Shown in pieces: positions 24,966-32,300 of a stretch of DNA of 35,224 nucleotides. The stretch's first letter is position 1, and each line of letters begins with the position of its first letter. The DNA lies in NCBI GenBank assembly GCA_005799525.1, contig SYGN01000243.1, positions 1-35,224 on the forward strand, in the 5' to 3' direction. This DNA is from Opitutaceae bacterium. GTDB lineage: Bacteria > Verrucomicrobiota > Verrucomicrobiia > Opitutales > Opitutaceae. A program made the position numbers and the translations under genes. Under the pieces are notes generated by a model, which was given only the letters and a program-made list of their open reading frames with translations, had not been told where the DNA came from and searched no databases.

Positions 24966-26029
24966 TGCCATCGCCATCCGACGCCAGTGACGCAGCGCGC
25001 ATCGAGCAGGAGGCGGCGGAGTGGATCGCGCGGCACTACGCCGGGCTTTCGGCGGCGGAGCGAAGCAGGTTCCAGCATTGGCAGGCCTTGGATCCGCGTC
25101 ACGCGGCGGTGTTTGCCGAACTGGAGGCAATATGGCGGGCCCTCGATGGGGTGCGGCAGCCGCGCCAGGCGACGGGGCGCATCAATGCGGATGTTCCCGC
25201 CCCCGCAAGCGCGCGGGCCGGATGGCGTTTCGCACTGACGCTGGCAGCGGCGGTGGTGATACTCGCAAGCGCGGTGTGGTGGCGGGCTGCTCCGACCGAG
25301 CGGACGCCGTATGCTGGCGCGGTGGCGACGGCGGTCGGAGAGTTGAGAAATGTCGAACTGCCCGATGGCTCGACGGTGTTGGTGAACACGAATACGCGCA
25401 TCGAAACCGCCTATTCTGCAGCCGAGCGGCGGGTCCGGCTCGTCCACGGTGAGGCGCATTTCACGGTCGCGAAAAACCCGGCCCGTCCGTTTTACGTCGA
25501 CGCAAACGGGGTCGCGGTGCGTGCCGTGGGCACCGCGTTCAATGTCCGGCTGCGCGCCGATTCAGTGGAGGTGCTGGTGACCGAGGGTCGGGTGCGGGTG
25601 GCCGACACGGCGCGAGGGACGAGTCTGATCGCGGAAAAATCCGTGCAGGTGGGGGCAAACGACGCGCCCTTGTTGAGGGTCGGCGAGCGCGCCGTCGTTG
25701 GGGGGTCCGTCGCGCCGGGCGGGGTGCGACAGCCTGTGCCCGCCGCCGCGGTGACCGCGTCAGAGGTTGGGCGGGTGTTGGCCTGGCAGGATCGTCGGCT
25801 GGAGTTTGGTGCGGTGCCGCTTGCGGAAATCGTGGCTGAGTTCAACCGCTACAACCGGGTCCAACTGGTTGTCGAGGAGCCGGCTCTCGCCGCCGAGCGC
25901 TTCGGTGGCAGTTTTCGCGTGGATCAACCGGACACGCTGGTTCGTCTGCTGGAGAAGCGTTTTGGCGTGCGGGCTGAACGAAGCAAGGCGGAGGTGGTCC
26001 TGCGTCGCGGATCGGCGTCCGCGCCCTGA
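24962..26029 (+). CDS. FecR-like anti-sigma factor
   Basis: This 355-residue single-pass inner-membrane protein inhibits or licenses the sigma factor encoded just before it. The cytoplasmic DUF4880-type part spans about residues 10-60 (EQEAAEWIARHYAGLSAAER, FQHWQALDPRHAAVF). A transmembrane helix is at about 88-107 (WRFALTLAAAVVILASAVWW). The periplasmic FecR domain runs from about 117 to 215 (VGELRNVELPDGSTVLVNTN, RRVRLVHGEAHFTVAKNPAR, VRAVGTAFNVR). A C-terminal STN/secretin-like segment (about 277-350: LEFGAVPLAEIVAEFNRYNR, FGGSFRVDQPDTLVRLLEKR) should meet the receptor's own STN domain. ATG 24962 overlaps the sigma stop; ATG 24965 is the alternative. The rest of the longer frame upstream lies inside the sigma gene. 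Confidence 0.94.
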   Translation: MMPSPSDASDAARIEQEAAEWIARHYAGLSAAERSRFQHWQALDPRHAAVFAELEAIWRALDGVRQPRQATGRINADVPAPASARAGWRFALTLAAAVVILASAVWWRAAPTERTPYAGAVATAVGELRNVELPDGSTVLVNTNTRIETAYSAAERRVRLVHGEAHFTVAKNPARPFYVDANGVAVRAVGTAFNVRLRADSVEVLVTEGRVRVADTARGTSLIAEKSVQVGANDAPLLRVGERAVVGGSVAPGGVRQPVPAAAVTASEVGRVLAWQDRRLEFGAVPLAEIVAEFNRYNRVQLVVEEPALAAERFGGSFRVDQPDTLVRLLEKRFGVRAERSKAEVVLRRGSASAP

Positions 26030-26045
26030 CCGTGCGCGCGAAACG

Positions 26046-26059
26046 AAATTCCGGAATTT
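26046..26059. promoter_or_regulatory. Perfect palindrome upstream of TBDR 3, possible operator
   Basis: AAATTCCGGAATTT is a perfect 14-bp palindrome in the 96-bp gap between the fecR-like gene and TBDR 3, about 67 bp before the receptor's ATG. With a central CG and A/T-rich arms it resembles a LacI-family operator. The arms differ from those of the site at 4226, so it may serve another regulator. An ECF-type promoter could not be assigned nearby with confidence. Confidence 0.45.
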
Positions 26060-26125
26060 GGTCTAGTGAGAGTGCGCGGTTGACTCGTGGTAGTAGGCGC
26101 GGGCCGTAGTCGCCGCCACCCACCC

Positions 26126-29100
26126 ATGAACAAACCGGTCAAAGCATTCGCCTCTCTCCTTCGTTGGTTAAACTGCGCGTTCATGGTTGCGGTGTGCTTC
26201 AGCGGGCCGATGCGCGCCGCGGACCAGGCCAAGAAGTCGATCGAGATTCCCGCCGGAGAGGCGCTCGCCACGCTCAAGCAGTTCAGCACCCAATCGGGTG
26301 CGCAATTGCTCTATTCTGCACGTGAGGTTGAAGGCGTGCGGACGAACGCGGCGAAGGGCCAGTTTGCGCCGCGCGAGGCGCTGGAGCGCCTGCTGCAAGG
26401 CACGGCATTGGTGGCCGATCAAGATGAACGCACGGGGGCGTTGACGGTTCGCTCGGGGGCCCGTGCCGTGCCCGCGCCCATGGAGCGCTCGGGGGCGTCG
26501 GTCGGCCTTTTCGGCGGGCTGAGCGGCCAGATCAGCAGTGCGGCCACCCGAAATACCTTGGAAGGGGTCGTGATTGAGCTGCCGGGATGGCGGCGCCAGG
26601 TGCTCACCGACCGCAACGGTCGCTTCGAATTTTCCTCCGTGCCCGCCGGACCGGTCGACGTGGCGATTTCCCATCTGGGCCTGGCGACGGTCCGACGAAC
26701 CGTGACGATTGCCGGTGGCGGACGCGTCACGCTTGAAGTCGCTTTGCAGGCCGAGGATGCGATCCGGTTGGAAAAGTTTGTCGTCGCCACCGAACGCGAA
26801 GGTAACGCGGCCGCCATTACCCGGCAGCGCACGGCCGACAATGTGAAGAGCGTCGTGGCGATGGATGCGCTGGGGATACTGAGCAACGACAACGCCGGTG
26901 AATTGCTCGTGCAACTCGCGGGGATCAGCGGCGAGCCGGATGACGTGGGGAATGTGTTCAACGTGCGCATTCGCGGCATTTCGTCGGAACAGAATTCCGT
27001 GACGGTCGATGGCAACAAAATGGCCAGCTCCGGCGGCATGGCGCGCAATTTCCGTCTCGGGGCGATCAGCGGGGCTTTGTTCGATGAGGTGGAAGTGACG
27101 AAGGCGTCGACCCCGGAAATGGACGCCGACTCTTTGGGTGGTGGGGTGAATTTCAAAACGCGCAGTGCGTTGGCTTCGCGGGACCGGCGGCGCGGGACGT
27201 ATCGCCTGGGCGTGCGCTGGCTGCCGCCGTTCACGGACCAGACGGTTTACCGGCAGGACCACCGCACCGCGCCGCTGTTCAACCTTAGCTACACCCAGAT
27301 TTTCGATGTCGGCGGCGGGGAACGGAACCTCGGGGTGACGCTGACCGCGAGCGGGAGCCAGAACAACCGCGGCGCGAAAGTGACGCAGCAGGAGCGCCTC
27401 GACACGACCAGTGGGCCGAGCTACGTCCGGACCTTCGTCGCCAACGACGTCTACAATGCCGGCCGACAGGAGAGCTACGGCGTGCGTTTTGACTACAAAA
27501 TCTCCGATCGGAGCAGCGTCTATTTTACCACGAAAATAAGCGATGCCTCGCAGCGGACCCTGGCCGAACTCAAAACGACCGCGTCGGTCAACACGCCCCG
27601 CGTGCTGGCCGTGGACGCAGGCGGACAGCCGACCGGACCCGGGCAGATCTATCCGGACTTCACGGATACCGTAACGCGCGTGCGGGCGCAGCCGACGAAT
27701 TTTTTCGAGATCAACACCTTCACCCGGGCGTTTTTCGACCTGCAGCGGCTGTTCAACGTCGGCGGCCAATATCAGGCCGGATGGCTCAAGCTCGACTACG
27801 ATGGCGGGCTCACGAGCAGCAGCGTGATCCAATTCGACGGACCTTATCCGAAGAAGGCCTACCCCGGCGGCGGGCTGTTCACGATGCGGGTGACCAACCT
27901 CGGTTGGCGCTATGATGAGACGGCGTCGGTCACCGATCCGGTCTTTGTTCAGACCGAGGGCGCGAGCATTTTCGATCCGCGCAGCTACGGGACCGGGGTG
28001 CTCACGCGGCGGGACAACAAACGCTTCACCCGGATCGCCACGGCCTCGGGCGCCGCGACGGTCAATCTGCCCTGGCAATTTTTGACGCAACTCAAGGCCG
28101 GTGGCCGATACCGCGTGAACCACATCGATATCACGGGCGGCAACCGCACATTCAACTACGCGGGGCCCGACGGCATCCGCGGCGGCGCCGGGGCGGCAGA
28201 TGATCTGCCGGGGTTGATCGATCCGAGTGCCTCTCTGAACAACTCTTTTTGGCAGGCGCGCGGACGAATTCCCTTTCCGACGTTGGGTGCGTTGGTGGTG
28301 GATATGCGCGAAAATCCGCGGCGGTGGGTCGAGGATCAGTATGCGAGTGAGGCGCAGAAATATACCGGCACGAGCAGCCTGGATGAAACCCTCACGGCGG
28401 CCTTCGCCCAGTCGCGCGTGCAACTGGGGAAACTGCGCGTCCTGTCGGGCGTCCGTCTGGAGCAGGTCGACGTCGAGGCCTTTGCCTCCATCAAGGGAGT
28501 GAAGAAACCCGCGACGCCGATCACCGACCCGCGTGAACTGGCGCGTTTCGACTACAACAACCCGCGGGTCGGAACCGGTACGACGCGCTCATGGTTTCCG
28601 AGCGCCCACCTCACCTATCAGTTCACCAAAGGCCTGCAGGCCCGGGCCAGCTGGTCGAACGGTATCGGCCGGCCGCCGACGGCCAATTTGCTGCCGGTGG
28701 AAGCGGTCAACGAGGCGGCGGAGACGCTCACGATCAATAATCAGGCCATCAAGCCGCAGTTCACCAAGAATTACGACGCAACCCTGGAATACTACTTCGA
28801 GCCGGTCGGCATGGTCTCGGTCGGCTATTTCCAGAAAAACATCCGCGACTACATTGTGAGTAATGTTCTCGGACTCGTGCCGAGCGGCGCGGACAACGGC
28901 TACAACGGGGACTACGCGGGCTATACGCTGCGCAGCCAGACCAACGCCGGCGGGGCGCGTATCGACGGCTGGGAGTTTTCTTACCAGCAACAGCTCACGT
29001 TTCTACCGGGGCTCCTGCGCGGGCTGGGCGTCTTTGCGAACTATACGAGGCTCCGCACCGAGGGAAATTTCGGCGGGGCCACGGTGCGGCGTACCGGGCA

Positions 29101-29422
29101 GGTGGCCGGCTTTGTGCCGCAGTCCGGCAACGCGGGCTTCACCTACAAATACCGCCGGGTGGGCGTCCGGGTGTCGGCCAACTACACGGGCGAAAACCTC
29201 ACCGACTTTTCGACGACGGAGGCGTTGTTGCGGTATCGCGCGACGCGGACGCTGGTCAACGTGGGGACGACGTTGACCCTTCGTCCGGGCACTGAGTTCT
29301 TCTTCAATGTCGAGAATCTCTTCGATGAGCCGCAACAGTGGTATCGCTACAAGCCGAGTCGTCGGCAGGGCACCAACTTTAACGGGGTCGGCGTCTTTTT
29401 CGGTGTCGACGGGCGGTTTTGA
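26126..29422 (+). CDS. TonB-dependent transducer with STN domain (TBDR 3)
   Basis: This 1098-residue outer-membrane receptor has a signalling extension. The signal peptide covers residues 1-31 (LLRWLNCAFMVAVCFSGPMR). The STN domain at about 36-112 (SIEIPAGEALATLKQFSTQS, FAPREALERLLQGTALVA) is the part that contacts a FecR-type protein. A shortened regulatory-like sandwich follows (about 140-208: NTLEGVVIELPGWRRQVLTD, RFEFSSVPAGPVDVAI), then the TonB-box-like LEKFVVATEREG, the plug (TADNVKSVVAMDALGILSND, RIRGISSEQNSVTVDGNKM, DSLGGGVNFKTRSAL), and a barrel ending in GVDGRF. It shares EREGNAAAITRQR with TBDR 2 and much of the barrel end with TBDR 1. Only this receptor has STN, and only it follows a sigma/FecR pair. 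ATG 26126 is fixed by the signal peptide. Sulfatase C begins 26 bp later. Confidence 0.95.
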   Translation: MNKPVKAFASLLRWLNCAFMVAVCFSGPMRAADQAKKSIEIPAGEALATLKQFSTQSGAQLLYSAREVEGVRTNAAKGQFAPREALERLLQGTALVADQDERTGALTVRSGARAVPAPMERSGASVGLFGGLSGQISSAATRNTLEGVVIELPGWRRQVLTDRNGRFEFSSVPAGPVDVAISHLGLATVRRTVTIAGGGRVTLEVALQAEDAIRLEKFVVATEREGNAAAITRQRTADNVKSVVAMDALGILSNDNAGELLVQLAGISGEPDDVGNVFNVRIRGISSEQNSVTVDGNKMASSGGMARNFRLGAISGALFDEVEVTKASTPEMDADSLGGGVNFKTRSALASRDRRRGTYRLGVRWLPPFTDQTVYRQDHRTAPLFNLSYTQIFDVGGGERNLGVTLTASGSQNNRGAKVTQQERLDTTSGPSYVRTFVANDVYNAGRQESYGVRFDYKISDRSSVYFTTKISDASQRTLAELKTTASVNTPRVLAVDAGGQPTGPGQIYPDFTDTVTRVRAQPTNFFEINTFTRAFFDLQRLFNVGGQYQAGWLKLDYDGGLTSSSVIQFDGPYPKKAYPGGGLFTMRVTNLGWRYDETASVTDPVFVQTEGASIFDPRSYGTGVLTRRDNKRFTRIATASGAATVNLPWQFLTQLKAGGRYRVNHIDITGGNRTFNYAGPDGIRGGAGAADDLPGLIDPSASLNNSFWQARGRIPFPTLGALVVDMRENPRRWVEDQYASEAQKYTGTSSLDETLTAAFAQSRVQLGKLRVLSGVRLEQVDVEAFASIKGVKKPATPITDPRELARFDYNNPRVGTGTTRSWFPSAHLTYQFTKGLQARASWSNGIGRPPTANLLPVEAVNEAAETLTINNQAIKPQFTKNYDATLEYYFEPVGMVSVGYFQKNIRDYIVSNVLGLVPSGADNGYNGDYAGYTLRSQTNAGGARIDGWEFSYQQQLTFLPGLLRGLGVFANYTRLRTEGNFGGATVRRTGQVAGFVPQSGNAGFTYKYRRVGVRVSANYTGENLTDFSTTEALLRYRATRTLVNVGTTLTLRPGTEFFFNVENLFDEPQQWYRYKPSRRQGTNFNGVGVFFGVDGRF

Positions 29423-29448
29423 AATCCGATTTTAAGGTCGCCTCCGCT

Positions 29449-30828
29449 ATGCTCTGGCTCTCTGTGGTAACGATGCGCGCGCTCCGCTGGTTTTCGTCGG
29501 TTTGTTTGCCGGCCTGGGCGGCCCTGCTCGCAGCCAGTGCATGGGCTGAACCGGCTCCGCCACCCAACGTCATTCTGATCCTCGCCGACGACCTTGCGCT
29601 CGGCGACCTGGCCTCGCTCAATCACGGCCGCACCCGCACGCCGCATCTTGACCGACTCATCGCTTCGGGCGTCTGGTTCGACCGCGCCACGTCCGCTTCG
29701 GCCGTCTGCGCCCCGGCGCGGGCCGCGCTCCTGACCGGCCGCTACCCGCATCGCACGGGCGTCGTGTCGCTCACCATGCGTACGGAGCCCGAGCTGACCC
29801 GTCTGCACCGCGACGAGACCACGCTCGGCGATCTCTTCGCCGCCCGCGGCTATCGCACCGGGCTGGTCGGCAAATGGCACGTGGGCCTTGGCGACGAGTG
29901 GCACCCGCGCCGCCGGGGATTTGCCGAGGTGGCGTGCTTCGTCGGCGACGAGAACATCAAGCGCTACGACCATTTTTCCCTTGAGATCGACGGTGCGCTC
30001 CGGCGCTTCGAAGGACGCTACCTGACCGACGAACTCTCCGACCGGGCGATCGATTTCGTCCGCCGCCACCGCGCCGCGCCGTTTTTTCTGCACCTCGCGC
30101 ACTACGCCCCGCACCGTCCGCTCGGTGCGCCCGCCGACCTCGTCAAAACCTACACCGACCGCGGCTTTCCCGAAAACACGGCCACCGGCTACGCGATGGT
30201 CGAGATTCTCGACCGCGGCATCGGCGCGCTGCTTGCCACCCTCGACGAACTTGGCCTCCGCGAGCGCACGCTCGTGATCTTCGCCAGCGACAACGGCCCC
30301 GATCCGCTCGCCGGTGCGCGCTTCAACCACGATCGCCGCGGCGCGAAATACGATGTCTTCGAAGGCGGCATCCGCGTGCCGCTCGTCTTCTCGTGGCCCG
30401 GGACCCTCGCTCCCGGTCGCAGCGATTTCCCCGCGCACTTCACCGATTTGCTGCCCACGCTTGCCGACATTTGCGGCCTTGGCCGCCCCGCGCTGCCGCT
30501 CGACGGGGTGAGTTTTGCCGCGCACCTTCGCGGCGCGTCCGCGCCGCCCGCCCCGCTGCGATTTTGGCAGTGGAATCGCGCCGTGCCCAACTACACCCAC
30601 AATCTCGCCATGCGCGACGGCGACTGGAAGTTCGTCCGACCTCCCGTCACGCGCAACAAGCCCACCGGCGACTCCACCGTGTCGCCCGCGCTCTACCACC
30701 TTCCGAGCGATCCGGGCGAATCCACGGACGTCGCGGCGCACCATCCGGGTCGGGTTGCCCGCCTTCAGGCCGCCGCCGACGCTTTGACCGTGGCGGTCGA
30801 AGCCGACCGCACGCGCCGGCAAAAATAA
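29449..30828 (+). CDS. Type I (formylglycine) sulfatase, S1 family (sulfatase C)
   Basis: This 459-residue secreted sulfatase from ATG 29449 has a signal peptide ending near AASAWA (residue 33), Asp47-Asp48 in VILILADDLALGDL, and formylglycine Cys87 in CAPARAALLTGRYP. GKWHVGLGDEWHPRRRGF gives Lys142. FASDNGPDPLAG gives Asp281-Asn282. YDVFEGGIRVPLVFSWPG follows. The full frame opens at TTG 29419, which overlaps the TBDR 3 stop (TTGA); ATG 29449 has an AAGG about 12 bases upstream and is preferred, and ATG 29473 would still keep the hydrophobic core. The C-terminal DGDWKFVRP and ALYHLPSDPGESTDVA are usual for the family. It opens the three-sulfatase run behind the transducer receptor and is 20 bp before sulfatase D. 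Confidence 0.93.
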   Translation: MLWLSVVTMRALRWFSSVCLPAWAALLAASAWAEPAPPPNVILILADDLALGDLASLNHGRTRTPHLDRLIASGVWFDRATSASAVCAPARAALLTGRYPHRTGVVSLTMRTEPELTRLHRDETTLGDLFAARGYRTGLVGKWHVGLGDEWHPRRRGFAEVACFVGDENIKRYDHFSLEIDGALRRFEGRYLTDELSDRAIDFVRRHRAAPFFLHLAHYAPHRPLGAPADLVKTYTDRGFPENTATGYAMVEILDRGIGALLATLDELGLRERTLVIFASDNGPDPLAGARFNHDRRGAKYDVFEGGIRVPLVFSWPGTLAPGRSDFPAHFTDLLPTLADICGLGRPALPLDGVSFAAHLRGASAPPAPLRFWQWNRAVPNYTHNLAMRDGDWKFVRPPVTRNKPTGDSTVSPALYHLPSDPGESTDVAAHHPGRVARLQAAADALTVAVEADRTRRQK

Positions 30829-30848
30829 CCTCGGTCCTCTCCCTCTCC

Positions 30849-32300
30849 GTGTTTCGTTTCCCCCTCCCCGCGCTCCTTGGACTGGCCGTCGTTTTTGGGT
30901 CCGCCGCGCCCGCTGCCGCGCGGCCCAACGTGCTCTTGATCGCCGCCGACGATCTCCGGGCCGACCTCGGGAGCTACGGCCATCCCGAGGTGAAGACGCC
31001 GCACCTCGATGCTCTCGCGCGGCGTGGCGTCGTCTTCGAGCGCGCCTATTGCCAGCAGGCGGTCTGCAATCCCTCGCGCGCCTCCGTCCTCACCGGCCGC
31101 CGGCCCGATACGTTGCGCGTTTGGAATCTCCAGACGCATTTTCGTGAAACGCTGCCGGACGTCGTGACTCTGCCGCAGGCCTTTAAGCAAGCCGGCTACG
31201 TTAGCATTGGTCTCGGCAAACTCTTTCACAACCAGAGTGGCCCGCGGCATCCGCCGTTTCCTTTTGCTGACCCGCCTTCGTGGTCGCGCCCGCCGCGTTT
31301 TGCCGAGGGCGCTCATTGGCAGGACTGGGTGGTCCCCGGCGATGCCGCCGGCCCCAAGGCCAAGGTTGGACCCGTGCAGTGCCTCGACGTGCCTGATGAG
31401 GCTTATTTTGACGGCCAGATCGCCACCGCGGCCGTCACCGTGCTCCGCGAGTTCGCCTCGTCCCGTGAGCCGTTCTTTCTCGGCGTGGGTTTCTGGAAAC
31501 CGCACCTGCCGTTCAATGCGCCGAAGCGCTACTGGGATATCTACGACCGCGCAAGGCTCGCGCCGCCCGACCCCGCTGGCGCGCCCGTCGGCGCGCCCGC
31601 GCTCGCCGCGCACGACTGGCAGGAACTCCGCGGCTATGGCGGCGTGCCAAAGAGCGGCCCGCTCACGCCCGCCCAGACGTCCGAACTCCGCCACGGTTAT
31701 CTCGCGGCGATCAGTTTTCTGGATGCGCAGGTTGGCCGCGTCCTCGCCGAGCTGGAGCGCAGCGGTCTCGCCGCCAACACCGTCGTCGTCTTCTGGAGCG
31801 ACCACGGTTTTCACCTCGGCGAACACGACCTCTGGGCCAAGACCTCCAACTACGAGCTCGATGCCCGGGTGCCCCTGATCGTGGCCGCGCCCGGCGTCGC
31901 CCGCGCCGGCGGTCGTACCTCTGGCCTGACCGAGCTCATCGACGTCTATCCGACGCTCACGGCGCTCGCCGGGCTCGCAGCCGACCCCGCCCTCGAAGGC
32001 CGCAGCCTCGTGCCGCAGCTGCGCGATCCGGCCGGGCCCGGCAAGCCGTTCGCGCTATCGCAACATCCTCGTCCCGCCTACGGCGCACCGATGCACATGG
32101 GCTATGCGCTTCGCGAGGACCGTTTCCGGTACGTCGAATGGCGTGAACTCGCGACCGGTGCGGTGGCGGCCCGCGAACTTTACGACCACCGCACCGATCC
32201 GCGCGAAACGGTGAATTGCGCCGCCGACCCGGTGCATCGCGAGGCCATGGAAAAACTCGCCGCGCAACTCTCCATCGTGGCTCCCGCCGCCCGCCGATGA
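30849..32300 (+). CDS. Type I (formylglycine) sulfatase, iduronate-2-sulfatase-like (sulfatase D)
   Basis: This protein of about 483 residues from GTG 30849 has an early hydrophobic signal (PLPALLGLAVVFGSAAPAAA). Asp34-Asp35 lie in IAADDLRADLGSYGHPEVKT and formylglycine Cys73 lies in CNPSRASVLTGRRP. Features of the iduronate-2-sulfatase/choline-sulfatase-like branch are DDLRADLGSYGHP, DTLRVWNL, SIGLGKLFHNQSG, GFWKPHLPFNAPKRYWDIYD and WSDHGFHLGEHDLWAKTSNY (Asp318-His319). The start is the weakest point: there is no ATG in the first 30 codons, so GTG 30849 is taken because it begins the signal peptide. The gene overlaps sulfatase E by ATGA. If the iduronate-type reading is right, the enzyme may act on a 2-O-sulfated uronic or other acidic sugar, but this branch is broad and the substrate is not settled. 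Confidence 0.92.
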   Translation: MFRFPLPALLGLAVVFGSAAPAAARPNVLLIAADDLRADLGSYGHPEVKTPHLDALARRGVVFERAYCQQAVCNPSRASVLTGRRPDTLRVWNLQTHFRETLPDVVTLPQAFKQAGYVSIGLGKLFHNQSGPRHPPFPFADPPSWSRPPRFAEGAHWQDWVVPGDAAGPKAKVGPVQCLDVPDEAYFDGQIATAAVTVLREFASSREPFFLGVGFWKPHLPFNAPKRYWDIYDRARLAPPDPAGAPVGAPALAAHDWQELRGYGGVPKSGPLTPAQTSELRHGYLAAISFLDAQVGRVLAELERSGLAANTVVVFWSDHGFHLGEHDLWAKTSNYELDARVPLIVAAPGVARAGGRTSGLTELIDVYPTLTALAGLAADPALEGRSLVPQLRDPAGPGKPFALSQHPRPAYGAPMHMGYALREDRFRYVEWRELATGAVAARELYDHRTDPRETVNCAADPVHREAMEKLAAQLSIVAPAARR

